Origin: DATGFK01 sp040007395 | Lineage (GTDB): Bacteria; Chloroflexota; Anaerolineae; Aggregatilineales; UBA2796 | DNA: 55,199 nucleotides | Assembly (NCBI GenBank): GCA_040007395.1 | Contig: JBDTVG010000229.1 | Location: forward strand, 1-55,199 | Direction of reading: 5' to 3' | Part shown: positions 33,553-41,385 of the stretch, one piece after another | Position numbering within the stretch: position 1 is the stretch's first letter | Layout of the letters: each line of letters opens with the position of its first letter | Notes under the pieces: model-generated | Database searches by the model: none | What the model was told of the DNA's origin: nothing | What the model saw: the letters and a program-made list of their open reading frames with translations, nothing else | Translations under genes and position numbers: made by a program

Positions 33553-33627
33553 TCCCGAGTAGCTCAATGGCAGAGCAATCGGCTGTTAACCGATCGGTTG
33601 TAGGTTCGAGTCCTACCTCGGGAGCCA
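33553..33627 (+). tRNA. tRNA-Asn (GTT)
   Basis: Full cloverleaf: acceptor TCCCGAG/CTCGGGA, D stem GCTC/GAGC, anticodon stem ATCGG/CCGAT with loop CTGTTAA (anticodon GTT at 33585-33587), T stem GTAGG/CCTAC with loop TTCGAGT. Discriminator G, and CCA encoded at 33625-33627. It reads Asn codons AAC/AAT and is followed at once by a strong terminator. Confidence 0.97.
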
Positions 33628-33630
33628 TCC

Positions 33631-33662
33631 AAGCCCAACGTATTGATTGCGTTGGGCTTTTT
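33631..33662 (+). terminator. Intrinsic terminator of tRNA-Asn
   Basis: Perfect 10-bp stem AAGCCCAACG / CGTTGGGCTT with a 9-base loop, followed by TTTTGTTG. Confidence 0.85.
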
Positions 33663-33740
33663 GTTGTGAAGCAGCGGTCAAACCTAATTTGCTCAGTGCG
33701 GCTTTTCTGTATACGCTAACTTGCTGCAACTTCATGTAGG

Positions 33741-35165
33741 ATGGGGCGAAATACAATGCAAAACCCTTTGGTCAATCATCGTTCGCAAACACACATAGCT
33801 GACCATGCCGTTGTGATTGGGGCGAGCGTTGCTGGATTACTGGCAGCACGAGTGCTGGCTGACTACTTTCAGCGGGTTACAGTGCTTGAGCGCGACACGC
33901 TGCCCGATCAGCCAGAGTTGCGAAGCGGTGTCCCACAAGCCCATCATCTGCATGTGCTGCTGCGGCGTGGGCAGCAAAGCCTGAACCAATTCTTTCCACA
34001 CTTTGAAGAAGCACTTGATGCCGCTGGGGTGCCAACGATGAATTGGCTAGACGAGGCTCGCGTACTCGGTGTGAGCGGTTGGTTATCGCAAACCAATCTC
34101 GGCTTTTCGACACGGAGTTGTGGTCGAGCGCTGCTCGAATGGGTGATTCGCCAACAACTTGCCACCTATCCGAACATTACCTTTCAGGACAACAGCCAGA
34201 TCGATGGCTTGTTAGCAGACGAAAGTAAAAGTCGAATAACGGGTCTGCAAATTCGCTACCGACGTGGGGCAGGTGAATCCGCTGGTCAAAAGGATACGTT
34301 AAACGCTGACTTCGTGGTCGATGCCAGTGGACGTGGTTCTCACACGCCAGAGTGGTTGGAAGCGCTTGGCTTCGGCAAACCGGAGGAAACGACGGTTAAT
34401 TCGTTTCTAGGCTACGCTAGCCGAATCTATAAAACCCTGAGTCAGCCTGTCGATTGGAAGGCTATGAATATCCCCGCCAGAGCACCAGAGGGGACACGCG
34501 GCGGTGTTCTCAGCGTGATTGAAAACAACCGCTGGATGCTCACCCTCTTTGGCTACGTGCGCGATTATCCACCGACTGAGGAAGCAGGTTTTGTTGAGTT
34601 TGCGCAGAGTTTGCCAACTCCACTCATCTATGAAGCGATCAAAGATGGCGAACCGGAAACGGAAATCTTCGGCTATCAGCGCACCGCGAATTGCGCTCAC
34701 CACTATGAACGCATGGCGCGTTTTCCTGAGCATTTTGCGGTGATGGGCGATGCGGCGTGCTGTTTTAACCCGGTATATGGGCAGGGCATGACGATCAGTG
34801 CGCTAGGAGCAGAAACGCTGGATACATGTTTGCGATCTGCTTCGGATCTTGAGGGATTGGGGAAACGCTTCCAGCAGCAACTAGCAAAGTCAAACACTTT
34901 ACCGTGGCTACTGGCGACAGGCGCGGATCTTCGCTATTCAGCCACTGAAGGCAAACGCCCGCCCAGAACGAGCCAACTAGCACAAACCTACCTGTCACAT
35001 CTGCAAGACATCATGCCTGAAAATATTGAAGCCGCCGAAGCCTTTGTCCGGGTGATGAATCTGATGGAACGCCCGACGACCTTGTTCCGCCCCAGTCTCT
35101 TTGTTCCGGTTGTCAAACACATGTTGCTTGGAAATAACAAGGCGACAACAACGTCCGATAGTTGA
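33741..35165 (+). CDS. FAD-dependent monooxygenase/hydroxylase-like protein
   Basis: 474 residues. ATG at 33741; a second ATG at 33756 is equally possible and has GGGG upstream. The FAD Rossmann motif is AVVIGASVAGLLAARVLADYFQRVTVLERD. Then SGVPQAHHLHVLLRRG is the substrate-side motif of squalene-monooxygenase/halogenase-like proteins, and FAVMGDAACCFNPVYGQGMTISALGA is the GD motif that binds the FAD ribityl. It oxidises or hydroxylates an unknown hydrophobic substrate. No partner reductase is near. The next gene is convergent. Confidence 0.85.
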   Translation: MGRNTMQNPLVNHRSQTHIADHAVVIGASVAGLLAARVLADYFQRVTVLERDTLPDQPELRSGVPQAHHLHVLLRRGQQSLNQFFPHFEEALDAAGVPTMNWLDEARVLGVSGWLSQTNLGFSTRSCGRALLEWVIRQQLATYPNITFQDNSQIDGLLADESKSRITGLQIRYRRGAGESAGQKDTLNADFVVDASGRGSHTPEWLEALGFGKPEETTVNSFLGYASRIYKTLSQPVDWKAMNIPARAPEGTRGGVLSVIENNRWMLTLFGYVRDYPPTEEAGFVEFAQSLPTPLIYEAIKDGEPETEIFGYQRTANCAHHYERMARFPEHFAVMGDAACCFNPVYGQGMTISALGAETLDTCLRSASDLEGLGKRFQQQLAKSNTLPWLLATGADLRYSATEGKRPPRTSQLAQTYLSHLQDIMPENIEAAEAFVRVMNLMERPTTLFRPSLFVPVVKHMLLGNNKATTTSDS

Positions 35166-35218
35166 CCGAATGGGACACTTTCGGTTTCAATCTACCGGAC
35201 GTTGCTATATAAGAGGCT

Positions 35219-36448
35219 CTATCCCTTTAGCGGCAGAACCAGATCATACGGTGCGTCAGTCAGCGTGTGCAATGTGCCATCATTGTCGAGATAAACAGTA
35301 TCCTCGACACGAATGCCGAAGCCGCGATCTGGGTAGTACAGCCCCGGCTCAATGGTGAACACGTTGCCGGGAGTCAGCACATCTTCGCTGAACTGGCGGA
35401 AGAACGGCGATTCGTGAATGTTCAGACCGAGGCCATGTCCTAAGCTGTGAACGTAGCCATCCATTGTGCCGGGGTTTGAACGAGCGGTGGCGTGGCCTTT
35501 CGACTCGAAGTAGTCGCAAGCCATATTCTGATAAGTCGAAGTCACCTGCCCAACTTTGAAGGTGCGCTTGGCCTCATGGAAAACGTACATCACATCGTCG
35601 TAGGCCGCCTGAACTTCATCCGAGGCATGACCGATACACCATGTCCGGGTCATATCGTGAAAATAGCCATTGGCGGTCAACTTTGGGTAAATATCGAATA
35701 CAATGGTTTTGCCAAGCTGCAAGGCTTCACTGTCTTCGCCGTGACTGTGAGCAATGCCCGCATCATGGCCTTGTCCGAAGATACAGATTTCAGGATCATC
35801 GAGGCCAAGTTCAATCTGTCGCAGCCGAATAAAGCGCTTGACTGCACCGATAGTCAACGGCACACCGTTTGCGTCAACCACAGTTTCGCCGCTGGCGCGA
35901 TGCCCGCTGATAAAATCGGCGGTTTCATTGACCACCTGACTGGTTAAACGACCCGCTTCTTTTAATGCCACGATCTCTTGAGCGTCTTTGGTAGCGTAGG
36001 CATTGCTGAACAACGCCGAAGCCGCCCCGCCGATTACGGGTTCGAGATCCGGCAAGCAGTCACGCAATCCGGCGAACTGGACGAGCGACATATTAATATC
36101 TGCCACGCCGAAAAAGGCTACACGCCCGGTGATCTCCAGCTTACGGAGAATATTGCAGAATAAATCCCGCGCATACAGATCGGGCGCACTGGAGTGCTGC
36201 TTGGCGAGATCACTGCTGCCAAAATCATACAGTGTGTAGACTTGCAGTCCACTTTTCTGAGCCTCACCGATCTCCATGCCCGACTGCACGACGAAGATCG
36301 CAGGTTCGCCGCGCCGCTTAAAGACACTGCCCTGCGCTTTGGATCGCTTGGTCAGGTAGTCGCGATACGGGTTAGCGGCCTTGTCGCCAAACACAACAAT
36401 CGCCTCAAGGTCGGCTTCTGCCATCAAACGGTCAAGATCAGATTTCAT
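35219..36448 (-). CDS. M24-family metallopeptidase (Xaa-Pro aminopeptidase-like)
   Basis: 409 residues, ATG with AAAGGG upstream. The C-terminal pita-bread domain keeps the five metal ligands in order: VFDIYP (Asp), FHDMTRT (Asp), SLGHGLGLNIHE (His), FTIEPGLYY (Glu) and GIRVEDTVY (Glu). The N-terminal creatinase-like domain covers about 1-150. It removes N-terminal residues from peptides with Pro at position 2, or cleaves related imide bonds. It lies 29 bp downstream of the solute-binding-protein gene on the same strand, so it may process what the neighbouring ABC transporter brings in. Confidence 0.9.
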   Translation of the reverse strand: MKSDLDRLMAEADLEAIVVFGDKAANPYRDYLTKRSKAQGSVFKRRGEPAIFVVQSGMEIGEAQKSGLQVYTLYDFGSSDLAKQHSSAPDLYARDLFCNILRKLEITGRVAFFGVADINMSLVQFAGLRDCLPDLEPVIGGAASALFSNAYATKDAQEIVALKEAGRLTSQVVNETADFISGHRASGETVVDANGVPLTIGAVKRFIRLRQIELGLDDPEICIFGQGHDAGIAHSHGEDSEALQLGKTIVFDIYPKLTANGYFHDMTRTWCIGHASDEVQAAYDDVMYVFHEAKRTFKVGQVTSTYQNMACDYFESKGHATARSNPGTMDGYVHSLGHGLGLNIHESPFFRQFSEDVLTPGNVFTIEPGLYYPDRGFGIRVEDTVYLDNDGTLHTLTDAPYDLVLPLKG

Positions 36449-36477
36449 AAATTAGCCCTTTAGTTATTCAATCACGG

Positions 36478-37794
36478 TTATGGCTTTGCGTCGGGATCTT
36501 TGAAGTTGGGATCGTTTACCGCGTTCATGATCTCCTCAATCGCATCATCAACGGATTTGTCGCCATAGTAGGCTTCTTCCAGATGTGCGTTAAGTTGTTC
36601 TTCAATATCCGCCCATTTGTCGAGCGCAGGTGAGGTACGGATATTGGGGATAATGTCGAGGAATAACTTACTATTCGCTGGCTTTTCAGTCGGAGCCAAG
36701 AAGTCGGCGGATTCGGCTACCGCTTTGAGCGATGGCACGGTGCGTCCGGTTTTGGCGAGAACGCTCTGTCCTTCTGGCGAATTGGCATACTCGATCAGAG
36801 TCCAAGTTGCGTCCTTGTTCTTGCTGGCTTTGGACATGCAGTAGCCGTCTGAATAAAGCAGGGTCGCGGCCTTCTTGTTCTGTGGCAATGGCGCAACATC
36901 CCAATCGAACTTGACCTGTCGCAGCGTTGGCACAATGCGGCGGCTAAAGATCAACATGCCAACCGTGCCACTGGCAAAGCGATCATTGATGCTTTGCGCC
37001 CGCGATTGCAGTTCGTCTGGCGCGACTTTTTCCTTACCCTGCAAGTCTACAAACCACTGGAACGCGGCTTTGACTTCGGGCGTGTCGAGATCGAGTTTAG
37101 TAGGCGCGGCGACGTTATCCACCAGTTCGCCGCCATTCTGCCAGATAAACGGCATCAGGCGGGTAATATCCGGTTGGACTGCTAGCCCATACTGATCAAC
37201 TTTGCCGTCACCATTGGTATCTTTGGTCAGGGCTTTGGCGGTTTTCAGGAAATCGTCCCATGTCCAACCTGCTTTAGGATAGTCCACTTTGGCAGCATCG
37301 AACAGCGCTTTGTTGTAGTACACCACCACGCCCGACGCATTTTGCGGGATGCATACAAGTTGCCCATCGCGAGTGAACGGCGGCAGCACTTCGGGATAGA
37401 AATCGGTAGACTTGATGAGTGTGCTTTTGGCAAGATACGGGGCTAGCGGTTCGAGTACGCCTTTTTCCTCGAAGATGCCATATTCGCGATAGTTCATCAG
37501 GAATACATCAGGCGGTGTATTCGAGGCAAAATCAAGGCTCAAGCGCTGGCGGTAAGCATCTTCCGCATCGCCAAACTTGATCTCATCTTCGCCGGGAGTG
37601 AATACCAATTTCACGGCAATATCTGGATACTTTTTGTTGAACGCGGCAATGAGTGTTTCGTAAGCGGCTTTCTCGGCACTATCGCCAAAGGCATAGAACG
37701 ATACCTGACCTTTGGGCGACTGTGCTGCCTGTACCTGTACAGCGTTGGCAGCGATGATAAGAGTCACCAGTAGTAACGAAAGTTTACGTAGCAT
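36478..37794 (-). CDS. ABC-type sugar/polyol solute-binding protein
   Basis: 438 residues; ATG with AAGGAG nine bases upstream. Signal peptide 1-23 (AANAVQVQA). It belongs to family 1 solute-binding proteins: GQVSFYAFGDSAEKAAYETLIAAFNKKYPDIAVKLVF, NTPPDVFLMNYREYG and the final helix RTSPALDKWADIEEQLNAHLEEAYYG. Such proteins bring sugars, polyols or glycerophosphodiesters to the membrane permeases. Two permease genes lie upstream on the same strand, separated by a small unknown gene; no ATPase gene is present, so a shared one elsewhere is likely. Confidence 0.9.
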   Translation of the reverse strand: MLRKLSLLLVTLIIAANAVQVQAAQSPKGQVSFYAFGDSAEKAAYETLIAAFNKKYPDIAVKLVFTPGEDEIKFGDAEDAYRQRLSLDFASNTPPDVFLMNYREYGIFEEKGVLEPLAPYLAKSTLIKSTDFYPEVLPPFTRDGQLVCIPQNASGVVVYYNKALFDAAKVDYPKAGWTWDDFLKTAKALTKDTNGDGKVDQYGLAVQPDITRLMPFIWQNGGELVDNVAAPTKLDLDTPEVKAAFQWFVDLQGKEKVAPDELQSRAQSINDRFASGTVGMLIFSRRIVPTLRQVKFDWDVAPLPQNKKAATLLYSDGYCMSKASKNKDATWTLIEYANSPEGQSVLAKTGRTVPSLKAVAESADFLAPTEKPANSKLFLDIIPNIRTSPALDKWADIEEQLNAHLEEAYYGDKSVDDAIEEIMNAVNDPNFKDPDAKP

Positions 37795-37839
37795 AAATTA
37801 TCTCCTTATAGAGGTTGTACGAAAAGTCTGGGGACCGTT

Positions 37840-38337
37840 TTAAGGGGAGGGCCAACCAATATTCACGGTGATGGTTGTACCAGTTGAGTCTGTACCTCGA
37901 CCAGACTGAAGACGAATTTCAACAGATGGAAAAGAGTCAGGAATGTCATCCTTAGTGCCCGCTTGACTGAGAATTTGCATTGGGAGACTTCGATCTTCAA
38001 TCATATTTGAGTAGATTTCATGCCCCTGTCTATTAGTCGATTTCGTAAAACTGCCTCTTTGTTTTTCCATCGTAGTAAGGACTTGGTTCAAATCAGCAGC
38101 ACAATAATAAATTTTCTGTTCGCTTGCGCCATCTGAACCACTCCATTCATTCACAGTTACGAGTTGTGCATTAAAGGGTATTAATGGTTCCATGTTGTGT
38201 GCGGACGTTTCTGAATAGACAATGCCAAACATAAGTAAGGCAGACCATAGGCCAAATGCACAAATGGGCATAGTCAACAAAAGAACACTTATCTTTAATA
38301 TTTTGCGGTAGCTAGCGACGTTCAATAGCCTACTCAT
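37840..38337 (-). CDS. Small membrane-anchored protein, unknown
   Basis: 165 residues. One membrane segment at about 14-39 (ISVLLLTMPICAFGLWSALLMFGIVY), the rest extracytoplasmic, ending GTTITVNIGWPSP. It has a cysteine-poor, soluble C-terminal region and no recognised family. It lies between the permeases and the solute-binding protein, on the same strand, so it could be co-transcribed with them. Its position could also be accidental, and the gap of 108 bp to the permease weakens the operon argument. Confidence 0.6.
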   Translation of the reverse strand: MSRLLNVASYRKILKISVLLLTMPICAFGLWSALLMFGIVYSETSAHNMEPLIPFNAQLVTVNEWSGSDGASEQKIYYCAADLNQVLTTMEKQRGSFTKSTNRQGHEIYSNMIEDRSLPMQILSQAGTKDDIPDSFPSVEIRLQSGRGTDSTGTTITVNIGWPSP

Positions 38338-38445
38338 TCTCTTTTGGCTTCCACCCTGCCTAGCAACCCAAGTCTATCCTCTTTTTTCTCAGATGAAACA
38401 GCTTTTTCGGTTCCCAAAACTTTTCGTGTACCCTCTGATTGGCAA

Positions 38446-39276
38446 CTAGCGTCCCGATAGGCCATCCAAGCGACCTGTGGGCCAGAAGTAGCGCTGAACT
38501 AGCAGGAACAACAGCACAACCGGTGCGATAACGATCACGGTGGCTGCCATCGCTAGCGGTTGATTCGTCGTATCCATTGACGTAAACATATACAGCCGCA
38601 ATGAGAAAGTATACAGGTTTTCCGAGCGCAAGTAGATTAACGGATTGATAAAGTCGCTCCAATACAGGACGAAGGTTAGCACAGCAACTACAGCAATCGT
38701 CGGCTTTGCCAGCGGCATGGCTACCAATCGCCAGATCTGCAAGGTGCTGGCATTATCCAGTCGCGCCGCTTCGTAGAGTTCATTAGGGAGCCGCCGAAAA
38801 GTCCAGTAAAACAGCAGCACGAAAAACGGACTCGATCCCATAAACGCCGGGATAATCAACGTCCACAGCGTATCGATCAATCCAATATAGGTGAACATCA
38901 CGAAGCGCGGCAGCCACAGCGCCGGAAGCGGCACAATCAACAGGATTACGGTAAGCAGTACCAGTCGTTTACGCATGGGTGCGGCAAGTTGGGTCATCGC
39001 GAAGCCCGCCCACGAAGCTGTGATTAATGTTAGTGGGACGGTCAGCAGTACCACGAAGATCGAGTTGAGCAACTGTTGACCGATAGGATATACCTCAAAC
39101 ACATGGGTATAGTTCGACCAAACCACCGGATCGGGCAGCAGCGTGATCTTTGGCTGTGGTGCGAGTCCCGGCTGTTGCAGCGAACTACTGACCAGCCAGA
39201 TCAACGGCAGCGCAAACAGCAGTGCGATCAGCGGCGAGATCACGTAGTACAGCAATCGCCTAGAGTTCATCGGCAT
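38446..39276 (-). CDS. ABC sugar permease, MalG/UgpE type
   Basis: 276 residues with six hydrophobic segments. The EAA motif ELYEAARLDNASTLQIWRLVAMPLAKP, which docks to the ATPase, is at about residues 165-190. The N-terminus LLYYVISPLIALLFALPLIW is the first segment. It overlaps the upstream permease gene by 17 bp, so the two are co-translated, and together form the membrane channel fed by the solute-binding protein at 36478-37794. Substrate class is carbohydrate-type by family. Confidence 0.9.
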   Translation of the reverse strand: MPMNSRRLLYYVISPLIALLFALPLIWLVSSSLQQPGLAPQPKITLLPDPVVWSNYTHVFEVYPIGQQLLNSIFVVLLTVPLTLITASWAGFAMTQLAAPMRKRLVLLTVILLIVPLPALWLPRFVMFTYIGLIDTLWTLIIPAFMGSSPFFVLLFYWTFRRLPNELYEAARLDNASTLQIWRLVAMPLAKPTIAVVAVLTFVLYWSDFINPLIYLRSENLYTFSLRLYMFTSMDTTNQPLAMAATVIVIAPVVLLFLLVQRYFWPTGRLDGLSGR

Positions 39277-40132
39277 AGCCCCAACCGCGCATAAAACGAT
39301 AGGCGAGCAGAAGTAGCACGCCCGCCGTGAGCAGCCAAACGACCATTGCCGCCGCCGCTACCCCAAACCGAAAACGCCCGAAGGCTTCTTCATAGAGCAT
39401 CTGCGGCAAGAACCATGTCGAATACAATCGACTGCCGCCCATCATGATAAAGGCAGGCGAAAAGATATTCTGTGCGCCCACGACAATATCGCGAAAGGTA
39501 AGCAATACGAGCCAGGGGCGCAGCAAGGGTAATGTAACATGCCGGAAAATTTGCCAACGACTGCCGCCATCGACTTCGGCGGCGAGATAGTATTCTTCGG
39601 GAATGTCGCGCAGTCCTGCTAGCAGCACGACAAACCCCTCGCCAATCTGAAACAGCGACATGATCAGCAGTATCCAAAAGGTTGTGTTTCGGTCTACGAC
39701 CCATGCGGGCGCAGGCAAGCCTAACGCCACTAGGATCACATTGATCGGCCCATACAACGGGTTAAAGATCCACGTCCACATCAGTGCGTAGGCAATATCA
39801 GGGATCACGGTTGGCAGATAAATCGCGGCACGGTACAGTCGCACGCCGCGCCGAGGCCGACTGAGCAGCAGTGCTAACGCCAACATCGTCAGCACACGCA
39901 GCGGTACCGCCACAATGATAAAGCCAAACGTGTTACGGGCGGCGTATAAAAACGCGCTGTAGGTGAAGATAAACTTGAAGTTGCCGAGTCCGTTCCATGT
40001 TGGCGGAGTCAGCGCATCGTAGTTGGTGAAGGCCAGCCCCACCGAGATCGCCGCGGGGATGATCACCAGCACGAGCGTCCCGACCAGATACGGTGCTAAT
40101 AGCATATAGAGCGTGAGTTGGCGGCGCTTCAT
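39260..40132 (-). CDS. ABC sugar permease, MalF/UgpA type
   Basis: 290 residues with six hydrophobic segments. ATG start; SD-like GGTGAGGTG upstream lies inside a dispersed repeat copy. First segments: LYMLLAPYLVGTLVLVIIPAAISVGLAFTNYDAL, a typical UgpA/MalF start. The EAA motif EYYLAAEVDGGSRWQIFRHVTLPLLRP is at about 180. It pairs with the MalG/UgpE-type permease (17-bp overlap). The previous gene upstream on the strand is the PD40 lipoprotein, 84 bp away, so the cluster may start there. Confidence 0.9.
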   Translation of the reverse strand: MKRRQLTLYMLLAPYLVGTLVLVIIPAAISVGLAFTNYDALTPPTWNGLGNFKFIFTYSAFLYAARNTFGFIIVAVPLRVLTMLALALLLSRPRRGVRLYRAAIYLPTVIPDIAYALMWTWIFNPLYGPINVILVALGLPAPAWVVDRNTTFWILLIMSLFQIGEGFVVLLAGLRDIPEEYYLAAEVDGGSRWQIFRHVTLPLLRPWLVLLTFRDIVVGAQNIFSPAFIMMGGSRLYSTWFLPQMLYEEAFGRFRFGVAAAAMVVWLLTAGVLLLLAYRFMRGWGYADEL

Positions 40133-40144
40133 GTGACTCGTTCA

Positions 40145-40195
40145 CCTCACCCTAAATCCCACTCCGCGAGCGGAGTGGAACATCCAGAAATGCTC
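40145..40195. repeat. Left half of the ~95-bp dispersed element (copy 6)
   Basis: CCTCACCCTAAATCCCACTCCGCG matches the left half of copies 3 and 4. It contains a 9-bp palindrome CCACTCCGC-GA-GCGGAGTGG at 40159-40178. Read on the minus strand, its end GGTGAGGTG lies about 13 bases before the UgpA-type ATG. Confidence 0.7.
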
Positions 40196-40216
40196 TAGCG
40201 GTTGTGTAAGCATCGG

Positions 40217-41152
40217 TTAACGAGTCCAAGTGGGAGTCGTGGCGCTGCCCAAATTCGTGAGCTTGACGAGATTCGAGCCATCAGCGTTCATCACATAAAG
40301 CTGATACGTCGAATCGCGGTTGGAGGAAAATACTATCTCCTGACCATCTGGCGACCATGCCGGTGAGATGTCATCCGCGCTGTTATCGGTCAAACGATGT
40401 AAGTTGGAGCCATCTGTATTCATCGTGTAGATTTCAAAGTCCCCATCACGATCCGAAACAAAGGCGATCTGCTTGCCATCCGGCGACCACGAGGGGAACA
40501 AGTTCTGATCGGTGAGATCGGTCAAGCGCCGCACGTTGGAGCCGTCAAGGTTCATCAGGTATATCTGTTCACTACCTTCACGCTCCGAGGTAAACAGGAG
40601 CGTCTTGCCATCTGGCGACCATCCAGCGCTTTCATTGCCGGGACGCTCATTCGCTAAGCGCCGCACATTCGAGCTATCGACATTCATCACATACACCTGA
40701 CTGTAACCACCCAGATTCGAGGTAAAGGCGATTTGCTTGCCATCCGGCGACCACTTGGCGTACAGGCTTCGAGCGCCATCATCGCGCAGCAGCCGCAATT
40801 GCGATCCCTCGGAGTCTATCACATACAAGCCCTGTTTCCCGTCACCAAACGAGTCGAACGCGATCTGCTGACCATCCGGCGACCACGCCGGATTGCCATC
40901 ACGCGGACTGTTATCGGTCAAGCGGCGGACATTCGATCCATTTGCGTCCATCACATAGATCCCATCCCGACCATTTTGGGTGGCGACAAACGCAATCTTG
41001 CCGTGCAACGTGCTGAGGAACGCTTGCGCCGTCTGCGTGCTGCTGATCGCTTGCTGCGCGACAGCCGTTTGAGTCGGGACAGAGGGAACACTCGCGCCGC
41101 TGCACCCAACCAATAACCATGTAAGCGCAAAAAAGACGATACTCTGTTTCAA
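40217..41152 (-). CDS. PD40 beta-propeller lipoprotein (TolB-like)
   Basis: 311 residues. TTG start at 41152, weak ribosome-binding site. The signal sequence MKQSIVFFALTWLLVGC has lipobox LLVGC (Cys17). The rest is PD40 repeats with unit W-S-P-D-G-x-x-I-A-F-x-S: AWSPDGQQIAFDS, KWSPDGKQIAFTS, GWSPDGKTLLFTS, SWSPDGKQIAFVS, AWSPDGQEIVFSS, each paired with a YVMNxDGSNVRRLT strand, i.e. a six-bladed propeller with few extras. It is an extracytoplasmic interaction or ligand-binding protein; link to the neighbouring transporter is inferred from position only. Confidence 0.82.
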   Translation of the reverse strand: MKQSIVFFALTWLLVGCSGASVPSVPTQTAVAQQAISSTQTAQAFLSTLHGKIAFVATQNGRDGIYVMDANGSNVRRLTDNSPRDGNPAWSPDGQQIAFDSFGDGKQGLYVIDSEGSQLRLLRDDGARSLYAKWSPDGKQIAFTSNLGGYSQVYVMNVDSSNVRRLANERPGNESAGWSPDGKTLLFTSEREGSEQIYLMNLDGSNVRRLTDLTDQNLFPSWSPDGKQIAFVSDRDGDFEIYTMNTDGSNLHRLTDNSADDISPAWSPDGQEIVFSSNRDSTYQLYVMNADGSNLVKLTNLGSATTPTWTR

Positions 41153-41288
41153 AGGAAAGATAATGTTGACCTTTGTTTTGTGGATATAAACTGTAACGCC
41201 GAGTCGTCATGATCGTACAAACCTCTCGGCAGATTTTAACCGAGTTTCAGAGAAGGGCTTTAGATCGCCTCATAAGGGCGCAAACGGC

Positions 41289-41317
41289 GTGCCATCGGCG
41301 TTCAAGTGTGCTATACT
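41289..41317 (+). promoter_or_regulatory. Promoter before dinG
   Basis: GTGCCA at 41289-41294 (4 of 6 to consensus), 17-bp spacer, TATACT at 41312-41317 with an extended TG (TGCTATACT). 68 bp before the ATG. Confidence 0.45.
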
Positions 41318-41385
41318 CTTCTGCACATATATTCTAATGAGTAGCGTTTCACGCCGCCCTTGCGATGTGCTAGATTGGAGCCTGT

